The notes under the pieces are model-generated. The model made no database searches and was not told the DNA's origin. It saw only the letters and a list, made by a program, of their open reading frames with translations. DNA of 25,396 nucleotides, taken from JANWYT01 sp046719465 (GTDB lineage Bacteria; Chloroflexota; Anaerolineae; Aggregatilineales; Phototrophicaceae). The translations under genes were made by a program, and so were the position numbers. Shown in pieces: positions 8,059-16,045 of the stretch (positions within the stretch are counted from its first letter, which is position 1; every line of letters starts with the position of its first letter). The stretch spans positions 1 through 25,396 of the forward strand of contig JBDNCV010000048.1 in NCBI GenBank assembly GCA_046719465.1, read 5' to 3'.

Positions 8059-8450
8059 CCAAACGCAAATCACGTCCCGACATCAGAATCACCTTCATGA
8101 GTGGGCCGCTCGACGGTAAGTCTTTGGCATTTCCTCAGCCCGAGATTGGAGAGGAAAAAACGCTGGTGATTGGGCGGCGCGAGGGCTGCGACATCTACCT
8201 GCCGTTTGACCATCAGGTGTCGCGCGTGCACGCCCGCTTGATCTGCTCGTCGCGCCCCGTGATCGGTGTCGAAGACATCACCGATCCTAGCATCCTCATG
8301 TTTTGGCTTGAGGATGTCGACAGTCGCAACGGAACGTTCATCGAGAGGGAAGATTCGCCGGTTATAGGGCGCGTCAGCCTGCGTCCGGGGACGCTGTTCC
8401 GCATTGGCCGCACGTGGCTGCGGCTGGATCCGCCCCTGTCGTTTTTTTAA
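8055..8450 (+). CDS. Small FHA-domain phosphothreonine-binding protein
   Basis: This 131-residue protein is essentially one forkhead-associated domain, a reader of phosphothreonine. The hallmark residues are present: V-I-G40-R41 at the start of the core, S56-R57-x-H59, and S-R-N92-G93-T94 in the binding loop. About 30 residues precede the core and a short strand with a hydrophobic tail follows. There is no signal peptide or membrane segment. Its ATG overlaps the kinase stop (ATGA), so it is almost certainly translated with the kinase and is its most likely partner, either as a substrate or as a reader of sites the kinase makes. The segment between the S-R-x-H and the N-G-T motifs is slightly long, with an inserted loop near 64-80. 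Confidence 0.92.
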   Translation: MTKRKSRPDIRITFMSGPLDGKSLAFPQPEIGEEKTLVIGRREGCDIYLPFDHQVSRVHARLICSSRPVIGVEDITDPSILMFWLEDVDSRNGTFIEREDSPVIGRVSLRPGTLFRIGRTWLRLDPPLSFF

Positions 8451-8461
8451 GAGGCAAGCCC

Positions 8462-9292
8462 ATGTACACAAGCGCAGAACTCACCACCCGTGACGGCCTC
8501 ACGCTGCACTACCACACGTGGACGCCCAGCGAGCCGCCGCGCGCGCTCGTGTTCATCGTGCATGGCATCGGCGAGCACGGCTTCCGCTATGACCACGTGG
8601 GGCGGGCGATGGCGCAGGCGGGCTATCTGGTGATTGCGCCCGACCATCGCGGGCATGGGCGCAGCGGCGGCGAGCGCACTTACTTCGCCAGCTTCAACCA
8701 GCCTGTGTCTGACCTGCGCCAGCTGTACGAGCTGTTCATCCGCCAGCATCGCGGCCTGCCGGTGTTCCTCTACGGCCACAGCATGGGCAGCGGGATCGCG
8801 CTCAAATATACGCTCGCCTATCAACGCGAGATGCGCGGCCTGATTGTGACCGGCACGGTGATCACGCTGGGCGAGGGGCAGTCGCCGTGGGCGCTGGCGG
8901 CGGTGCGCCTCGTCGGGTCGCGCCTGCCGATGCTGCGGCTCGTGCCCTCCCTGCCGACCGACACGCTCAGCACCGACCCCGCCACCGTCCGCGCGTATGA
9001 GGCCGACCCGCTGGTGGATCATCAACGGCTGCGGGTCGGCATGGTGCACCAGTTGATCGCGCTGGGGCAAGACATCCGCAGCAAGGCGCACCGCCTCATC
9101 ATCCCGCTGCTGATCATGCACGGCGAGGACGACCAGCTCACGCCGATTAGCGGTGCGCACTTCCTCCACCGCGAGGCCAGCGCCAGCGATAAGACCCTGC
9201 GCACCTACCCGGGCCTGCGCCATGAGCTGGTCAATGAGCGCGGGCGCGAGGCCATCATCCAAGAGATGATCGACTGGTTAAACAAACATTAA
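8462..9292 (+). CDS. Monoacylglycerol-lipase-like alpha/beta hydrolase
   Basis: This 276-residue serine hydrolase belongs to the Hydrolase_4 / lysophospholipase group. It has the oxyanion motif F-I-V-H-G (31-35), the nucleophile elbow G-H-S107-M-G, the acid D224 in H-G-E-D-D-Q-L-T, and the histidine H254 in Y-P-G-L-R-H-E. A cap region lies around 130-200. The length and the G-H-S-M-G elbow fit bacterial monoglyceride lipases, which release fatty acids from monoacylglycerol. The true substrate is not shown. There is no signal peptide, so it is cytoplasmic. I chose ATG 8462, with aagagg at 8449-8454 spaced 7 nt; an in-frame upstream start at 8414 would lie inside the FHA gene. It follows the FHA gene by 11 bp and is the last gene before a likely promoter, so it probably shares that transcript, though a functional link is unproven. 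Confidence 0.88.
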   Translation: MYTSAELTTRDGLTLHYHTWTPSEPPRALVFIVHGIGEHGFRYDHVGRAMAQAGYLVIAPDHRGHGRSGGERTYFASFNQPVSDLRQLYELFIRQHRGLPVFLYGHSMGSGIALKYTLAYQREMRGLIVTGTVITLGEGQSPWALAAVRLVGSRLPMLRLVPSLPTDTLSTDPATVRAYEADPLVDHQRLRVGMVHQLIALGQDIRSKAHRLIIPLLIMHGEDDQLTPISGAHFLHREASASDKTLRTYPGLRHELVNERGREAIIQEMIDWLNKH

Positions 9293-9302
9293 ATAATGTC
9301 AG

Positions 9303-9331
9303 TTGCAGTTAGGGCGCATTGCTGGTATTGT
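9303..9331 (+). promoter_or_regulatory. Candidate promoter for the ABC transporter-ligase operon
   Basis: The 97-bp gap between the hydrolase and the first transporter gene is A+T-rich compared with its surroundings. TTGCAG (9303-9308) and TATTGT (9326-9331) are separated by 17 bp, an acceptable housekeeping-type pair with about 3 and 4 of 6 matches. A second -35-like hexamer, TTGAAA (9331-9336), has no good -10 partner. I see no terminator hairpin in the gap, so read-through from the upstream cluster is possible. Confidence 0.35.
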
Positions 9332-9389
9332 TGAAAGAATAACGGTTGAACAAATTAGCGCTTTTGTTCTTTTTTGAGGATTTCTTTGA

Positions 9390-10163
9390 ATGGCAATCAA
9401 GCTACGTATCGATAACGTCTCGCTCAGCTTTGGGGGCATCAAAGCGCTGAAGAACGTCTCCTTCGACATCGAAGAAGGAACGATCCACGCGGTGATCGGC
9501 CCCAACGGCGCGGGCAAAACCAGCCTCACCAACAGCATCAACGGGTTCTACACCCCGCAGGAAGGCGACATCCTCTTCGAGGGCAAGTCGCTCAAGGGCA
9601 TTCCGCCGCACAAGCGCGCCAAGCTGGGCATCAGCCGCACGTTTCAGAACATCGCGCTCTATACCAACGCCACCGTGCTGGATAACCTCATGGCCGCGCG
9701 CCACATCCACATGAAGGCCAACCTGCTGACGGGCGCGCTGTTCTATGGCCCCGCCCAACGTGAAGAGATCGAGCACCGCCGCCGTGTCGAGGAGATTATT
9801 GAGTTCCTCGAGATGGAGTCGATCCGCAAGGCGCGCGTAGGGACGCTCAGCTATGGGCTGCGCAAGCGGGTGGAGCTGGGGCGCGCCCTCGCGCTGGAGC
9901 CGACGCTGCTGCTGCTCGACGAGCCGATGGCTGGCATGAACGTCGAAGAAAAAGAGGACATGGCGCGCTTCATCCTCGACATCCACGAACGGCAGGGAAC
10001 CACCATCATGATCATCGAACACGACATCGGCCTTGTGATGGACATCTCGCATCGGATCGTCGTGCTAGACTTCGGCGAGAAGATCGGCGAAGGCACACCC
10101 GAAGAGATTCGCAACGACGAGCGTGTCATCAAAGCCTATCTGGGGCAGGAGGTATCGGCATGA
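9390..10163 (+). CDS. LivG-type ABC transporter ATPase (HAAT family)
   Basis: This 257-residue protein is one of the two ATPases of a branched-chain-amino-acid-type importer, which hydrolyse ATP on the inner face of the membrane. Walker A is G37-P-N-G-A-G-K43-T44, the Q-loop Q86 lies in R-T-F-Q-N, the signature is L153-S-Y-G rather than LSGGQ (usual for LivG-like proteins), Walker B is L-L-L-L-D177-E178, and the switch histidine is H211 in I-I-E-H-D. The LivG-type C-terminal end (G-E-G-T-P-E-E-I, then K-A-Y-L-G) is present. A gagga box (9376-9380) lies 9 nt before the ATG. The stop overlaps the next gene's ATG as ATGA, coupling this ATPase to a CoA ligase, an arrangement not found in plain amino-acid systems. 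Confidence 0.93.
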   Translation: MAIKLRIDNVSLSFGGIKALKNVSFDIEEGTIHAVIGPNGAGKTSLTNSINGFYTPQEGDILFEGKSLKGIPPHKRAKLGISRTFQNIALYTNATVLDNLMAARHIHMKANLLTGALFYGPAQREEIEHRRRVEEIIEFLEMESIRKARVGTLSYGLRKRVELGRALALEPTLLLLDEPMAGMNVEEKEDMARFILDIHERQGTTIMIIEHDIGLVMDISHRIVVLDFGEKIGEGTPEEIRNDERVIKAYLGQEVSA

Positions 10164-12151
10164 CCCTAGCACAACCTAGCGAGCAGATCGCCTATCGCCC
10201 TACCAAGCCCGGCAAGGTTTACACCAGTCGGCTCAACATACCCTTTGAGCCGCCCGGCCCTCATGAGAACACCCTCAGCAAGCACTTCTTGATGCGCGTG
10301 CGCGAGTTGGGCGATCGCGTGGCCATGCGCAAGAAAGAGTATGGCATCTGGACGGAATACACGTGGAACGAGGTCTATCAACACGTGAGCGACTTCGCGA
10401 TGGGGTTGGTGAGCCTCGGCCTGCAGCCCGATGAAACCGTCGCCATCATTGGTGAGAACGACCCTCAAATCTACTGGACGCAGATCGGCGTGCACGCCTG
10501 CCACGGCCAGACGGTGTGCGTGTTCAGCGACGCGCTGGCCAACCCTGACCTGCTGTACGTCGTCAACTCCACCAGCGCCACCTTCATCGTGGCGCAGGAT
10601 CAAGAACAGGTCGATAAAGCCCTCGAAATCCGCGACAAGATCCCGGGCGTGCGCCGCGTCATCTACTGGGACGATCAAGGCCTGTGGAACTACAAAGACC
10701 CGTGGCTGGCCAGCTTCGAGGAGATCGAGGCCATCGGGCGCGAGTACAAAAAGACCCATCCCAACCGCTTTGAGGAGCTGGCGCAGTCAACCGACCCGCA
10801 AGACACGATCATCCTCTCGATGACGAGCGGCACGACCAGCCTGCCCAAGTTCGCCATGATCACCCACTGGCAGTTGGTCTACGGCAACTACATGAACCGC
10901 GGCTATGTGCAGGTGACAAACAAGGACAACTGGCTGTCGTTCAGCCCGATGGCGTGGCTGACGGAGCAAGCCTTCGGCTTCACGCCGCACCTCATCAGCG
11001 GGATGATGGTGAACTTCCCTGAGAGCAGCGCCACCGTTCCGAATGACATGCGCGAGATTGCGCCGGTCGGCCTGCTGTTCCCGACGCGCGTCTGGGAGAA
11101 CTTGGCCGCCAACGTGCGCTTCCGCATCAACGATTCGACGTGGATCAACCGCAAGCTCTACGAGTGGTTCATGCCGGTGGCGTATAAGATCATCGACCTT
11201 GAGGACGCCGGTCAGCCCATCCCGCTGCACTTGAAGGCGCTGCGCCTGTTGGGCGAGGCGGCGGTGTTCCAGCCGCTGCGCGACAAGCTCGGTCTCACGC
11301 GCGCCAAGAACGTCCTGACCGCTGGCGCGATGCTCTCCCCAGATGTGATCCGCTTCTTCCGTGCGTTGGGCGTGCAGCTCCGCCAGCTTTACGCCAGCAC
11401 CGAGACGATGGGCACGATCCACCTGCAAGATGATGTGAAGCTGGAAACGGTCGGCGTGCTCGTCCCGGGGGTCGAGATCAAGATCGCCGAGGATCAAGAA
11501 ATCCTCATCCGCACGCAGGCGCGCTTTGCGGGCTATTACCGCGCCCCCGATAAGACCGCCGAGGCTATCGACGAAGAGGGCTGGTATCACACCGGCGACG
11601 CGGGCTACATGCGCGAGGACGGCCACTTGATCTACCTTGAGCGCGTGAAGGACTTGATCGAGCTGTCCAACGGCCAGAGCTTCAGCCCGCAGTATATCGA
11701 GACGCGCCTCAAGTTCAGCCCGTACATCCAAGATGTGATGACCATCGGCGGCTTCGACATGGACTATGTGAGCGCCATCATCATCATCCACTTCGACAAC
11801 GTGGCTCGCTGGGCCGAGAAGCGCGCCATCAGCTTCACGACGATGGTTGACCTCTCCCAGAGGCCTGAAGTGGCAGAACTCATCAAGCAGGACATCGTGC
11901 GCGTTAACCAGTCGCTGCCAGAGTGGAGCCGCGTCCGCAAGTTTGTGATCCTGCACAAGGCCTTCGACGCGGACGAGGGCGAGCTGACGCGCACCCGTAA
12001 GCTGGTGCGGCGCACGCTCATCCAGAAGTACGGCGACATCCTCGACGCGATCTACGGGGACAAGCCCAGCGTGCGCGTCCGCGCTGAGGTCAAGTATCGT
12101 GATGGGCGCACCGGCGTTGTCGAGACGGATCTCAACGTCGTCACGGTCTAG
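10160..12151 (+). CDS. Long-chain acyl-CoA synthetase-like AMP-forming ligase
   Basis: This 663-residue member of the ANL superfamily activates a carboxylic acid to an acyl adenylate and then to the CoA thioester. The P-loop at 222-230 reads T-S-G-T-T-S-L-P-K, with the usual Gly after T-T changed to Ser and the Gly after P-K changed to Phe. Y-A-S-T-E (411-415) is the A5 motif and Y-H-T-G-D (476-480) the A7 motif. The C-terminal motif L-T-R-T-R-K614-L supplies the lysine expected in long-chain synthetases, so the enzyme should be active. Length and the C-terminal region match bacterial long-chain (FadD15-like) synthetases rather than short-chain ones. There is no signal peptide. Its start overlaps the LivG stop, and the LivH-like permease follows after 72 bp. 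The position inside a transporter operon suggests that the imported acid is activated on arrival. The acid itself is unknown. Confidence 0.88.
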   Translation: MTLAQPSEQIAYRPTKPGKVYTSRLNIPFEPPGPHENTLSKHFLMRVRELGDRVAMRKKEYGIWTEYTWNEVYQHVSDFAMGLVSLGLQPDETVAIIGENDPQIYWTQIGVHACHGQTVCVFSDALANPDLLYVVNSTSATFIVAQDQEQVDKALEIRDKIPGVRRVIYWDDQGLWNYKDPWLASFEEIEAIGREYKKTHPNRFEELAQSTDPQDTIILSMTSGTTSLPKFAMITHWQLVYGNYMNRGYVQVTNKDNWLSFSPMAWLTEQAFGFTPHLISGMMVNFPESSATVPNDMREIAPVGLLFPTRVWENLAANVRFRINDSTWINRKLYEWFMPVAYKIIDLEDAGQPIPLHLKALRLLGEAAVFQPLRDKLGLTRAKNVLTAGAMLSPDVIRFFRALGVQLRQLYASTETMGTIHLQDDVKLETVGVLVPGVEIKIAEDQEILIRTQARFAGYYRAPDKTAEAIDEEGWYHTGDAGYMREDGHLIYLERVKDLIELSNGQSFSPQYIETRLKFSPYIQDVMTIGGFDMDYVSAIIIIHFDNVARWAEKRAISFTTMVDLSQRPEVAELIKQDIVRVNQSLPEWSRVRKFVILHKAFDADEGELTRTRKLVRRTLIQKYGDILDAIYGDKPSVRVRAEVKYRDGRTGVVETDLNVVTV

Positions 12152-12165
12152 GTTGTAGCAGCAAC

Positions 12166-12185
12166 CCCGCCAGCGCGCTGGCGGG
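12166..12185. other. Perfect 20-bp palindrome between ligase and permease genes
   Basis: cccgccagcg and its exact reverse complement abut with no spacer, 15 bp after the ligase stop codon. As RNA it would form a stem of about 8 bp with a 4-nt loop. No T-run follows directly (a gttttt lies some 18 nt on), so it is not a typical intrinsic terminator. It could slow polymerase, protect the upstream message from 3' decay, or bind a dimeric protein. Nothing in the sequence decides between these. Confidence 0.55.
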
Positions 12186-12223
12186 CTATGAGCAAATAGT
12201 AAGTTTTTCAAAGGGTTTTAATT

Positions 12224-13429
12224 GTGGAAGCGCTAACGACGTTTTACCAGCAAAATCGCCGCCTCGTCCTGACCATCTTCTGGGTAGCCGTCGCGGTGCT
12301 GTTCATCGCCGCCATTCAAGAGCGCCTCGCGGAGCTGCGCCCGTCGCGCTACGTGCAGACAACCATCACCGGCCTGCTCGTCGGCGGGATTTACGCCCTC
12401 ATCGCGCTCGGCATCGTGGTCGTCAACAAGGCCTCTGGCGTGTTCAACTTCGCCCACGGCTTCATGATGATCCTCGGCGGCATGATCTTCTTCTCGTTCT
12501 TCAGTGTGCCAGATGTATCCCCCGTCGCGGCCGCCCTGCTGGCATCGGGCACGGTCGTTATGGTGCTGACGCTGGGGGGCTGGCAAACGCTGCGCGACCC
12601 GCGTTCGCTGGCGCTGGGCGGGGCGGCGGTCGTGGGGCTGACCGTGCTGATGACGCTGCCCAACGTTGAAGTCGGCAACCAACTGCCGATGTTCATCCGC
12701 GCCATCGCAGGGACGCTCACCGGCGCGGTGTTCATCGGCCTGTTGATCGAGCGCTTCACCATCCGCCCGCTCATCGGCCAGCCGCTGTTCGCCAGCGTGC
12801 TGATGACGCTGGCCGTGGCGGAGGTGCTGCGCGGCGTGACTAACCTGCTCTACGGCACGGTCGCCATCCCGCTGCCAATCTTCAGCGGGCTAGATCGCAT
12901 CGGCATCCCCTCGCCCATCCGCATTGAAGCGCCCGACCTCGGCGGCAACATCATCGTGCAGACGCCGCTGCTGATCGCGTTCGTGCTGGCGCTGGTGGCC
13001 TTCACGATCTTCGTGCTGTTCTTCCGCTATACCAACGTCGGCTTGGCCATGCGTGCCAGCGCGGAAAACCAAACGCTTGCTCAGAGCATCGGCCTGCGCG
13101 TGCGCATCATCCTTGCCGTGGCGTGGGGCATCGCGGCCATCCTCGCAGGGACGGCCGGCGTGCTGCAAGGCGGCGCCACCAGCCTTGACGTCGGCAACAT
13201 GCCGCTGTTGGCGCTGCGCGCCTTCCCTGCGGTGCTGCTGGGCGGCCTTGAGTCGATCTCGGGGGCGCTGGTCGGCGGGCTGGTGATCGGGCTGGTGCAG
13301 GAGTGGGCCAACCTGCTGTTCCGTGGGACGAACGCGGGCACAGAGCTGGCTCCCTACGTCGTGTTGATGATCGTGCTGATTATCCGCCCCGAAGGCCTCT
13401 TCGGCGAGAAGCGCATTGAAAGGATCTAA
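12224..13429 (+). CDS. LivH-type ABC transporter permease
   Basis: This is an integral membrane protein of 401 residues, longer than the roughly 290-310 usual for LivH. The core carries the LivH hallmark F-N-F-A-H-G-F-M-M, and later a conserved A-S-A-E-N-Q-T-L-A-Q-S-I-G-L segment followed by helices and a G-G-L-E-S-I-S-G-A-L loop that contacts the ATPase. The extra length comes from an N-terminal segment with its own transmembrane helix (about 13-31) and from extra hydrophobic sequence after the first core helices (about 103-146). The start is GTG 12224, with aaaggg at 12210-12215 spaced 8 nt. The LivM-like gene begins 3 bp after its stop. Together the two permeases form the translocation pore. 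Confidence 0.9.
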   Translation: MEALTTFYQQNRRLVLTIFWVAVAVLFIAAIQERLAELRPSRYVQTTITGLLVGGIYALIALGIVVVNKASGVFNFAHGFMMILGGMIFFSFFSVPDVSPVAAALLASGTVVMVLTLGGWQTLRDPRSLALGGAAVVGLTVLMTLPNVEVGNQLPMFIRAIAGTLTGAVFIGLLIERFTIRPLIGQPLFASVLMTLAVAEVLRGVTNLLYGTVAIPLPIFSGLDRIGIPSPIRIEAPDLGGNIIVQTPLLIAFVLALVAFTIFVLFFRYTNVGLAMRASAENQTLAQSIGLRVRIILAVAWGIAAILAGTAGVLQGGATSLDVGNMPLLALRAFPAVLLGGLESISGALVGGLVIGLVQEWANLLFRGTNAGTELAPYVVLMIVLIIRPEGLFGEKRIERI

Positions 13430-13432
13430 CCG

Positions 13433-14545
13433 ATGAGCGCCAACATCCGCCCTGCCGGGACGTTCGACACCAACTACAAACAAGACATCGCCATCAACCG
13501 CACGCCGATGAGCCGCCTGCTGGTGAACGGCCTGTTCGTCGCGCTGTTGATCCTGCCGCTGCTGAGCCGTGAGGGGCCGTTTGGCCTCAACATCGTGCCG
13601 ATTGCCTTCATCGGGACGATCATCAACATCGCCATCTTTGCGATTGCGGTGCAGGGGTTGAACATCTTGATGGGCTACACCGGGCAAATCTCGCTCGGCC
13701 ATGCCGCCTTCATGGCGGTAGGGGCCTACACCGCCGCCATCGGCAGCCGCGAGGCAGGCATCCCCTTCTGGTTAGGGATTCCGCTGGCGGGCCTCGTCAC
13801 CGGGGTGATCGGCCTGCTGTTCGGGCTGCCGTCGCTGCGCGTCAAGGGTTTCTATTTGGCGATGGCAACGCTCGCCGCGCAGTTCATCATCCCGTGGATC
13901 ATCCGTCATCCGATGGCCCCCATCACCAACGGTGACAAGCCCATTGAAGTCCCTACGCCGATGCTGGGGCCGCTCAACTTCACTTCAGACGCGGCCTACT
14001 TTTACGTGGTCGTGCCGCTGGCGGTGCTGATGTTCTTCCTCGCCCGCAACATCATGCGGACGCGCGTCGGGCGCGCCTTCGTCAGCATCCGCGACAACGA
14101 CCTCGCGGCGGAGCTGCTGGGCATCAACATCTTCCGCTACAAGCTGCTGGCGTTTTTCATCAGCAGCGTTTATGCCGGTGTAGCGGGCGCGCTGGCAGCC
14201 TATGACACGCAGTCCGTCAACATTCACTCGTATGAGCTGCTCTACTCGATTCAGATGCTGGCGATGCTGGTGCTGGGTGGGGCTGGGTTCCCGCTGGGGC
14301 CGCTGTTCGGCGCGGGCTTCATCATCCTGCTGACGCAGAACGTCATCCCCGCCGCTGCCAACGTGCTGAAGGACGTGCTGCCATCGCTGCTGCCGTTTAT
14401 CAGCGTGGTCAACATCGAGTCATCGCTGCGCCCGTTCTTGTTCGGGTTCGCGTTGATTGCGTTTCTCATTATTGAGCCGCGCGGCCTAGCGTATCGCTGG
14501 GAGATTTTCAAGATCGCGTGGAAGATACGCCCCTTCTCTAATTGA
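13433..14545 (+). CDS. LivM-type ABC transporter permease
   Basis: This 370-residue membrane protein is the second permease of the importer. The LivM hallmark G-Y-T-G-Q-I-S-L-G-H-A-A-F, followed by G-A-Y, lies around residues 82-99, and G-L-P-S-L-R-V-K-G-F-Y-L-A is present. A cytoplasmic loop with V-S-I-R-D-N-D-L-A-A-E-L-L-G-I-N matches the ATPase-coupling region of LivM. About eight to ten transmembrane segments are visible. A hydrophilic loop of about 30 residues near 163-185 would face outward. ATG 13433 follows the LivH stop by 3 bp, and an aaagga box lies inside the end of livH, so translation is probably coupled. Confidence 0.92.
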   Translation: MSANIRPAGTFDTNYKQDIAINRTPMSRLLVNGLFVALLILPLLSREGPFGLNIVPIAFIGTIINIAIFAIAVQGLNILMGYTGQISLGHAAFMAVGAYTAAIGSREAGIPFWLGIPLAGLVTGVIGLLFGLPSLRVKGFYLAMATLAAQFIIPWIIRHPMAPITNGDKPIEVPTPMLGPLNFTSDAAYFYVVVPLAVLMFFLARNIMRTRVGRAFVSIRDNDLAAELLGINIFRYKLLAFFISSVYAGVAGALAAYDTQSVNIHSYELLYSIQMLAMLVLGGAGFPLGPLFGAGFIILLTQNVIPAAANVLKDVLPSLLPFISVVNIESSLRPFLFGFALIAFLIIEPRGLAYRWEIFKIAWKIRPFSN

Positions 14546-14572
14546 GGGGGTCGGGCACAAGGGAGTAAAGGA

Positions 14573-14662
14573 GTGAGTATCGCCGCCAACATTGAACAAT
14601 CACTTATCCGTAACGTTGTCTATCGAAGGTTTGTTAAAGAAAGGTTTTTGACATATGCGTAA
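14573..14662 (+). CDS. Possible 29-codon leader ORF before the binding protein
   Basis: A GTG at 14573, 7 nt after gggag (14561-14565), opens 29 codons that end in TAA at 14660-14662, overlapping the start of the substrate-binding-protein gene in another frame. The predicted peptide starts V/M-S-I-A-A-N-I-E and ends F-L-T-Y-A, with no family resemblance. The frame could be a chance opening in a gap that is A+T-rich at its 3' end, or a translated leader that couples initiation of the next gene. I only record that the ORF, the ribosome-binding-like site and the overlap exist. Confidence 0.2.
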   Translation: MSIAANIEQSLIRNVVYRRFVKERFLTYA

Positions 14663-16028
14663 GTTACTTTTGGGTGTCGCTTTGCTCAGCAGCGTACTGG
14701 CGCTGCCGATGGCCGCGCAGGAAAGCCTGCCGGACTGGATTGAACATACCCCCTGCGAAGTTGACTTGACCGGCAAAGAAATCCCGATCATCCACTTCGG
14801 CGACATCAGCGGCCCATACGCCTTCATCACGCAGCCGCTGCTGGCAGGCCTCGCAGACGCCATTGCCTACTACAACGCGCGCGGTGGCATCTGCGGCGCG
14901 ACGATCACGACGGAAAACCGCGACACCGGCGGTGACCTCACCCAAACACAGGCAGCCTACAACGCGTTCCGTGGGCGCGATCCAAAGCCGCAGGTCATGG
15001 TGCTCTATGCCAGCGGTGATGCCGAGCTGCTGCGTTCGCAGGTGGAAGCGGATGAAATTCCGATCATCATCAGCGCGGGCAGCGTAGAAGGCCTCTACGC
15101 TGAAGACGGCACGCCCGGCTGGATTTACGCCACCAACCCGCTGTACGCTGACCAACTCGGCGCATTCTGCGACTTTGCGGCCACCAGCGGCATGTATGGC
15201 GACAACCCGACCATCGGCTACATTAGCTGGCCCGGCGCGTTCGGTCAGGCTGCGTTCAAAGCCGAGACCATCGAATACTGCGCCGCCGCCGGTGTGACGC
15301 TGCTCGAAACGCCAGAAATCTTCCTGCCGACCGACACGGACATCACGACGCAGGTTCAGAACTTGGTGGATGCAGGCGCGAACATCCTCTACACCAACAC
15401 GCTGGCCAGCGGCCCCGCCCTCGTCGCCAAGACGATCACCGACCTCGGCCTGAACGATGAAGTCAAACTGGCGGGTGTCAACTGGGCGCTCGATACCAGC
15501 GTGGCGCTGCTCAGCCGCACCAGCATCGCCCCCAACGGTCTGCCCTCAGCGGCGGGCTTGGTCGGCAACTTGCCTTTCATCTGGTGGACGGAACGCGCTG
15601 AACCCGGCGCGGCGCTCATAAACGAGCTGGCCGCCGCCAACGAGCGCCCGCTGCCGACCCAGAACATCGCCTACATCCTCGGCGTGACGCTGGTCGACTT
15701 CTACGTCGAACTCTACGCCCAGACGGTCAACCGCGTGGGCAGCCTTGAGGCCATCACCGGCCGCGACATCAAGGAAACGCTCGACACCATCAGCTACTCG
15801 CCGCTCAACATGTACAAGGTCGACTTTACCAACGGCCTGCGCTCATCCAACCAGACGCGCATCGCCATGCTGGCCTACCTGAACGCCACCAGAGACGGCA
15901 TTGCCACCAGCGGCGACGACGCGCTGAAGATCCCGCAGCCCGACGGCACCAACATCTTCGTGCCGGTGCTCGTCCCGCTGACCCCGTTCATCGAAGCGCC
16001 TGACCTGCGCCCGGCAGGGATGCGCTAA
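14655..16028 (+). CDS. Secreted LivK-type substrate-binding protein of the ABC importer
   Basis: This 457-residue protein has the periplasmic-binding-protein type 1 fold used by branched-chain amino acid, amide and aromatic-acid importers. The Sec signal is clear: M-R-K, a hydrophobic core, then L-P-M-A-A-Q around 17-22. There is no cysteine at the cleavage region, so it does not look like a lipoprotein, unlike many such proteins in single-membrane bacteria. The mature start P-I-I-H-F-G-D-I-S-G-P-Y and the A-Y-Y-N-A-R-G-G-I-C-G strand-helix are typical, as is D-T-G-G near 94-97. The ligand cannot be read from sequence. ATG 14655 has agaaagg at 14638-14644. A 109-bp gap separates it from livM and a hairpin-rich gap of 161 bp from the second ATPase, which would allow higher expression than its neighbours. 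Confidence 0.92.
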   Translation: MRKLLLGVALLSSVLALPMAAQESLPDWIEHTPCEVDLTGKEIPIIHFGDISGPYAFITQPLLAGLADAIAYYNARGGICGATITTENRDTGGDLTQTQAAYNAFRGRDPKPQVMVLYASGDAELLRSQVEADEIPIIISAGSVEGLYAEDGTPGWIYATNPLYADQLGAFCDFAATSGMYGDNPTIGYISWPGAFGQAAFKAETIEYCAAAGVTLLETPEIFLPTDTDITTQVQNLVDAGANILYTNTLASGPALVAKTITDLGLNDEVKLAGVNWALDTSVALLSRTSIAPNGLPSAAGLVGNLPFIWWTERAEPGAALINELAAANERPLPTQNIAYILGVTLVDFYVELYAQTVNRVGSLEAITGRDIKETLDTISYSPLNMYKVDFTNGLRSSNQTRIAMLAYLNATRDGIATSGDDALKIPQPDGTNIFVPVLVPLTPFIEAPDLRPAGMR

Positions 16029-16045
16029 ACCGCATCTGAAGGAGC

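Noticed and set aside
350..8450. Type VI secretion locus based on kinase, FHA and Clp
   Set aside because: No sheath, tube, baseplate or membrane-complex gene is present and the Clp N domain is of ClpC type; kept only as an analogy.
9286..9299. acatta/taatgt inverted repeat over the hydrolase stop codon as terminator
   Set aside because: The stem is A+T-only apart from one pair, has a 2-nt loop and no T-run after it.
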